14,769 bases of DNA, taken from Candidatus Bathyarchaeota archaeon ex4484_135. Its GTDB lineage: Archaea; Thermoproteota; Bathyarchaeia; EX4484-135. The notes beneath the pieces were generated by a model. The model saw only the letters and a program-made list of their open reading frames with translations, was not told the origin of the DNA and did no database searches. This document shows positions 11,629-14,769 of the stretch, in pieces (within the stretch, counting starts at the first letter, position 1; the number at the start of each line of letters is the position of its first letter). The DNA is taken from assembly GCA_002255025.1 (NCBI GenBank), contig NJEJ01000008.1, forward strand, positions 1 to 14,769. The letters run 5' to 3'. The translations under genes and the position numbers were made by a program.

Positions 11629-12861
11629 ATGGAGCTTAAAACGAGCGTCTTAGTGCTTGTCCTCACGGGCCTCTTGACCTGGGCCGCCGTACAAGCTGCT
11701 TTAGCCATGTCGGACAAGTTGGCCATGGAAGAGCTAGCCCTACCGGGGAGTTCGAAGCCCATATCCATATGTTATGGGGGAGGGTATATATGGGTCGTCG
11801 ATGCTAATGGCAAGTTCCTCGTGCAAATCGACCCTTCGTCAAGGGAAGTCGTGGGCAAAGTTAAGATTCCAAGCGAGGTCATCTTGAACGGCAGCTCGGT
11901 CTTCCTGGCCGATTTCATCCCCACAGGTGCGGTCTGGGCCCACGACAGGATATGGGTAGTTGGCCTCGGCTTGAGGAACGTGGTCCTTCTGGTCCTCGAG
12001 CCCTCCGAGGGCACTTGGTTGGCCGTTGGAATGCCTTACATGCCTGGGAGCTTCACTGGAGGCTGGTGTGTGGCGTTCGGCGGGGGGAGCATTTGGACCT
12101 TGGTCGAGGCTGGCGAGGTCTTCTTAGTGGAAATAGACCCGAGGACTGCAAGCATCAAGGGCATCTATGGCGGCCTCCCGGGCGGTACCTCGATTTGCTA
12201 TGGGGCCGGGTGCGTGTGGACCCTCTACACGTTCATAAGGATAGGCCCCTACGGCCCCATGGAGACCTCCCAGGTCTTCAAGTTCGATATCACCCAACGC
12301 CAATTCACGTTGTTCACGAGCAGGAGCGGTAGGTCGAGCGGTATCTTCGCTAGGAAAGGGCACCTCTACCTGGGCTTCACGCCTTCCTATGGCTTCACGT
12401 GCGTTCTTGAGTTCGATGCTGTTAGCGGTAGGTTCTTGGATAGCTACAGGACTGTGCCGGGCGTGATGTCGCCTCTCCGTGCCCTCTTCGTGGATGAGGA
12501 AGGCAACATATGGTTCTCCCAACCCGGCTACTTCGGCGTGTGCGGCAAGCGTATCTGGAGCACGGGCCTGACGATCAACTCCATATGTGATGTGCCAGGC
12601 GGAGGCGAGGTATGGCTCTGTGGTGAAGAAGGCTCGGCAGGCAAGGTGCTAGTGGTATCCAAGAGGGGGTTAGCAGGTGCTATCTGCGTGGGCTTCCCGA
12701 CCTACATAGTAGGCCTGCCATCCTCTTTCCTCCTGCCCGTCTTAGCGGCCCTGGCTTCCCTGGCCGCCTACGCTCTGGCAGACTTCGTGGTGGGCCGCAT
12801 GAGGTACAGGAGGTGGTTGAAGGAGCGTAAGGCCAGGACATCAGAGGACAAAACGTTTTAA
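11629..12861 (+). CDS. Secreted, membrane-anchored beta-propeller protein
   Basis: 410 residues. The N-terminus is a signal peptide: Lys4, a hydrophobic core (about 6-25) and an Ala-rich end, with cleavage likely near Ala26. The body repeats a strand pattern of the type CYGGGYIWVVD...LVQIDPSSREVV, with others at FGGGSIWTLVEAG, CYGAGCVWTLYT, VDEEGNIWFSQP and GGGEVWLCGEEG. This is the recurring hydrophobic-IW-aromatic blade signature of SMP-30/virginiamycin-B-lyase or YVTN-like propellers. Near the C-terminus LLPVLAALASLAAYALADFV forms one membrane helix, followed by a basic cytoplasmic tail (RMRYRRWLKERKAR). The topology would place the propeller outside the cell on a single anchor. Ligand or partner unknown; cell-surface sensing or adhesion is a guess. 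It is divergent from fwdB; its stop codon lies inside the uL3 promoter. Confidence 0.78.
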   Translation: MELKTSVLVLVLTGLLTWAAVQAALAMSDKLAMEELALPGSSKPISICYGGGYIWVVDANGKFLVQIDPSSREVVGKVKIPSEVILNGSSVFLADFIPTGAVWAHDRIWVVGLGLRNVVLLVLEPSEGTWLAVGMPYMPGSFTGGWCVAFGGGSIWTLVEAGEVFLVEIDPRTASIKGIYGGLPGGTSICYGAGCVWTLYTFIRIGPYGPMETSQVFKFDITQRQFTLFTSRSGRSSGIFARKGHLYLGFTPSYGFTCVLEFDAVSGRFLDSYRTVPGVMSPLRALFVDEEGNIWFSQPGYFGVCGKRIWSTGLTINSICDVPGGGEVWLCGEEGSAGKVLVVSKRGLAGAICVGFPTYIVGLPSSFLLPVLAALASLAAYALADFVVGRMRYRRWLKERKARTSEDKTF

Positions 12862-12864
12862 AAC
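12855..12864 (+). promoter_or_regulatory. Palindromic TATA-like box for the uL3-uL4 operon
   Basis: GTTTTAAAAC is a perfect 10-bp palindrome that overlaps the stop codon of the propeller gene (12859-12861). It predicts transcription from about 12885, leaving a leader of about 25 bases before the uL3 ATG. Confidence 0.6.
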
Positions 12865-12896
12865 CTCCTCAAGCCGTGAAGGGCCAGAAGGAGTTA

Positions 12897-12923
12897 ATGG
12901 TGGTGGCGGATGGGAGCACGTAA
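12897..12923 (+). other. Eight-codon mini-ORF overlapping the uL3 start
   Basis: ATG GTG GTG GCG GAT GGG AGC ACG TAA has its own ribosome site (AAGGAG at 12888-12893) and overlaps the uL3 ATG at 12910 in another frame. uL3 itself has only GGTGGCGG before its ATG. Translation of the mini-ORF could set the entry rate of ribosomes at uL3, or the better ribosome site may simply serve uL3 at a long spacing. Confidence 0.35.
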
Positions 12924-14076
12924 GAAACATGCACCTAAGCGTGGCAGCCTGGCCTTCATGCCACGGAAGAGGGCCAGGCGAGAAGTACCTAGGATCAGGT
13001 ACTGGCCTGAAGTAGACGGCCCTCCACGCCTGCTCGGCTTCGCGGGCTACAAGGCAGGCATGACTCACGTCATAATGATAGAGGACAGGGAACGCTCGCC
13101 TAACGCGGGCAAGGAGGTAGCCGTCCCGGCGACCATAATAGAGACGCCCCCGTTGGTTGTGATAGCTGTCAGGGCTTACGAGAAGACGCCCTACGGCCTC
13201 AGGACCTTCACGGAAGCCTGGATAAACCCAAAGGATTACGATAGGGAGATAGAGGAAGCCAAGAAGGAGATCGAGGAGCTGAGGGAGAAGAAGGCAGAGG
13301 CAAGCGGAAAGGAAGAAGAGGAGATAAGGAAGCGTATAGAAGCCCTGGAGGCCAAGATGGCAACTGCCGAGAGGCTGAAGAAGTTCTTTGAGGACCTCGA
13401 GAGGGCCACCTGCCTGCCTGAGGAGCCGGACCCCGAGGCAGCCTTCAAGAAAATGGAGGCCAACTTGGACAAGCTGGCCGAGATAAGGGTCCTGGTGGCC
13501 ACCCAGCCCAGGCTGGTGAGCGGAGTCCCAAAGAAGAAGCCGGACATAATGGAGATAAAGATAGGCGGAGGGACCATAAGGGAGCAGCTTGAATACGCAA
13601 AGAGCATCCTTGGCCGCGAGGTCCAGATAACTGATGTCTTCAAGGAGGGCCAGCTGGTCGATGTCATAGCCGTCACGAAGGGCAAAGGCTGGTCTGGCGT
13701 GGTGAAGAGGTGGCACGTGAAGATACTGCCCCGCAAGACCCGTAAGGGCCGCAGGCGTGTGGGTGCCTTAGGCCCGTGGCACCCGGCCAGGGTCCTCTAC
13801 ACCGTCCCGAGGCCGGGCCAGCTCGGATACCACCAGAGGACGGAGTTCAACAAGCGTATCCTGAAGATAGGCTTCAACGGCGAGGAGGTAACGCCCAAAG
13901 GAGGCTTCCTGCGATACGGCATAGTTAGGAACGCCTACATCATGCTCAAGGGCAGCGTCCCAGGCCCGGCCAAGAGGCTCATAAGGCTCAGGTACCCGGC
14001 CAGGCCGAACCCGAGGATACCCCAGAAGCCGCCCAAGATAGCCTACATATCGCTTGAATCACCCCAAGGCAAATAG
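12910..14076 (+). CDS. rpl3: 50S ribosomal protein uL3
   Basis: Large-subunit protein that reaches the peptidyl transferase centre and starts 50S assembly. The archaeal signature is complete: KRGSLAFMPRKRA, LLGFAGYKAGMTHVIMIEDR, VPATIIETPP, VLVATQPRLVSGVPKKKPDI, QITDVFKEGQLVDVIAVTKG, GRRRVGALGPWHPARV, RPGQLGYHQRTEFNKRI, GGFLRYGIVRNAYIMLKG. Its 388 residues exceed the usual roughly 340-350. The surplus is a Glu/Lys-rich, heptad-like segment at residues 111-163 inserted in the loop after EAWINPKDY. ATG start at 12910; an in-frame TAA five codons upstream prevents a longer form. The stop TAG overlaps the ribosome site of uL4, so the two are co-transcribed. Confidence 0.97.
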   Translation: MGARKKHAPKRGSLAFMPRKRARREVPRIRYWPEVDGPPRLLGFAGYKAGMTHVIMIEDRERSPNAGKEVAVPATIIETPPLVVIAVRAYEKTPYGLRTFTEAWINPKDYDREIEEAKKEIEELREKKAEASGKEEEEIRKRIEALEAKMATAERLKKFFEDLERATCLPEEPDPEAAFKKMEANLDKLAEIRVLVATQPRLVSGVPKKKPDIMEIKIGGGTIREQLEYAKSILGREVQITDVFKEGQLVDVIAVTKGKGWSGVVKRWHVKILPRKTRKGRRRVGALGPWHPARVLYTVPRPGQLGYHQRTEFNKRILKIGFNGEEVTPKGGFLRYGIVRNAYIMLKGSVPGPAKRLIRLRYPARPNPRIPQKPPKIAYISLESPQGK

Positions 14077-14089
14077 GAGGTGATATGGC

Positions 14090-14769
14090 ATGGCCCTTAA
14101 GGCCAAGGTCTACGGCCCAGATGGCTCAGAGGTGGGCGAGCTCGTCCTGCCCGATGTGTTTGAAACGCCCCTTAGGCCCGACGTAATAAAGAGGGCCTTC
14201 TTGGCCGTCCAATCACTTTCCTTCCAGCCCCAGGGCAGGGACCTCATGGCCGGGAAGAGGACCTCGGCCAAGTACAAGAGCAGGCGTAGGAACCCGCCCG
14301 AGAGGTACTTCGGCATGGCCAGGCTGCCCAGGGAGCCCGGCACCATGCGTGCCAGGCTCGCACCCATGACGGTCAAGGGCCGTCGTGCCCACCCGCCCCT
14401 ACCCTGGAAGGACATCGTGAAGAAGATACCGAGGAAGGAGAAGAAGCTCGCCATGAGGTCCGCCATAGCTGCCACGGCCAGCCGTGATGTGGTGGCCAAG
14501 AGGGGCCACGTGGTTGACGAGGTGCCCTCCTTCCCGCTCGTGGCCTCAGACGAGATACAGGGCATAAGCAAGACGAGCGAGGCCGTGGAGCTCTTCATGA
14601 GGTTGGGTCTCTGGCCAGACGTGCTGAGGGCCAAGGAGAGCAAGAAGATAAGGGCCGGGAAGGGCAAGATGAGGGGCCGCAGGTACAAGATGGCCGTCGG
14701 GCCCTTAGTGGTCGTGGGAGAAGACGACGGGATAATAAAGGCCGTGAGGAACCTGCCGGGCGTAGATGC
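14090..14769 (+). CDS. rpl4: 50S ribosomal protein uL4, partial (3' end beyond the window)
   Basis: The first 226 residues are visible: MALKAKVYGPDGSEVGELVL, VFETPLRPDVIKRAFLAVQS, then the conserved MAGKRTSAKYKSRR that begins the extended loop lining the exit tunnel, RAHPPLPWKDI, KKLAMRSAIAATASRDVVAKRG, LFMRLGLWPDVLRAKESKKI and KMRGRRYKMAVGPLVVVGED. These match archaeal uL4. ATG at 14090 is preceded by GGAGGTGAT (14077-14085) at the right distance; an ATG five bases earlier is out of frame. It starts 13 bases after the uL3 stop. Genes for uL23, uL2 and others usually follow, so the window probably ends inside the main ribosomal protein operon. Confidence 0.96.
   Translation, partial: MALKAKVYGPDGSEVGELVLPDVFETPLRPDVIKRAFLAVQSLSFQPQGRDLMAGKRTSAKYKSRRRNPPERYFGMARLPREPGTMRARLAPMTVKGRRAHPPLPWKDIVKKIPRKEKKLAMRSAIAATASRDVVAKRGHVVDEVPSFPLVASDEIQGISKTSEAVELFMRLGLWPDVLRAKESKKIRAGKGKMRGRRYKMAVGPLVVVGEDDGIIKAVRNLPGVD

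Overview
The window reads as a piece of a thermophilic, anaerobic archaeal chromosome. The evidence is archaeal-type translation genes (eS1/S3Ae, aIF2-beta, uL3, uL4), AT-rich TATA-like boxes about 25 bases upstream of start codons, frequent GTG and TTG starts with almost no leader, and several box C/D guide RNAs, which are abundant in hyperthermophilic archaea. A formylmethanofuran dehydrogenase B subunit points to a C1 (methanogenesis-type or Wood-Ljungdahl methyl branch) metabolism. Rubrerythrin plus superoxide reductase fits an anaerobe that must survive oxygen. I cannot assign a phylum from sequence alone. Layout. (a) 1-1020: an oxidative-stress and iron group, with the 5' end of a rubrerythrin gene (minus), a small encapsulated-ferritin-like protein (plus) and a two-iron superoxide reductase (plus). 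(b) 1027-6401: a run of minus-strand genes. In transcription order these are aIF2-beta, DUF424, a GYD-domain protein, eS1, a THUMP/SPOUT-like RNA-binding protein, a cysteine-synthase-like enzyme, a polymerase-beta-type nucleotidyltransferase and a DUF166 protein. A plus-strand C/D guide RNA sits between GYD and DUF424. (c) 6509-7804: a SufS-type cysteine desulfurase, divergent from aIF2-beta. (d) 7805-8390: no protein gene, but a tandem cluster of five box C/D sRNAs. Each is preceded by a TATA-like element at the correct spacing, and a 10-bp perfect inverted repeat stands in front of the cluster. (e) 8401-9942: an alkaline-phosphatase-superfamily phosphodiesterase whose start appears frameshifted. 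It is convergent with a solitary fwdB (10082-11533, minus). (f) 11629-12861: a secreted, membrane-anchored beta-propeller protein. (g) 12910 to the end: uL3 with a coiled-coil insert, then uL4 cut by the window edge, which is the usual beginning of the large ribosomal protein operon. How the parts connect: translation and RNA-modification functions dominate (two initiation/ribosome genes with DUF424, a predicted RNA-modifying THUMP protein, uL3-uL4 and six guide RNAs). Sulfur handling (cysteine synthase-like, cysteine desulfurase) and redox defence are interleaved with them. The least expected element is the sRNA block: five compact C/D RNAs spaced so that the T-rich end of one doubles as the promoter of the next. 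Two of them share a near-identical D-side half but differ in the D' half.
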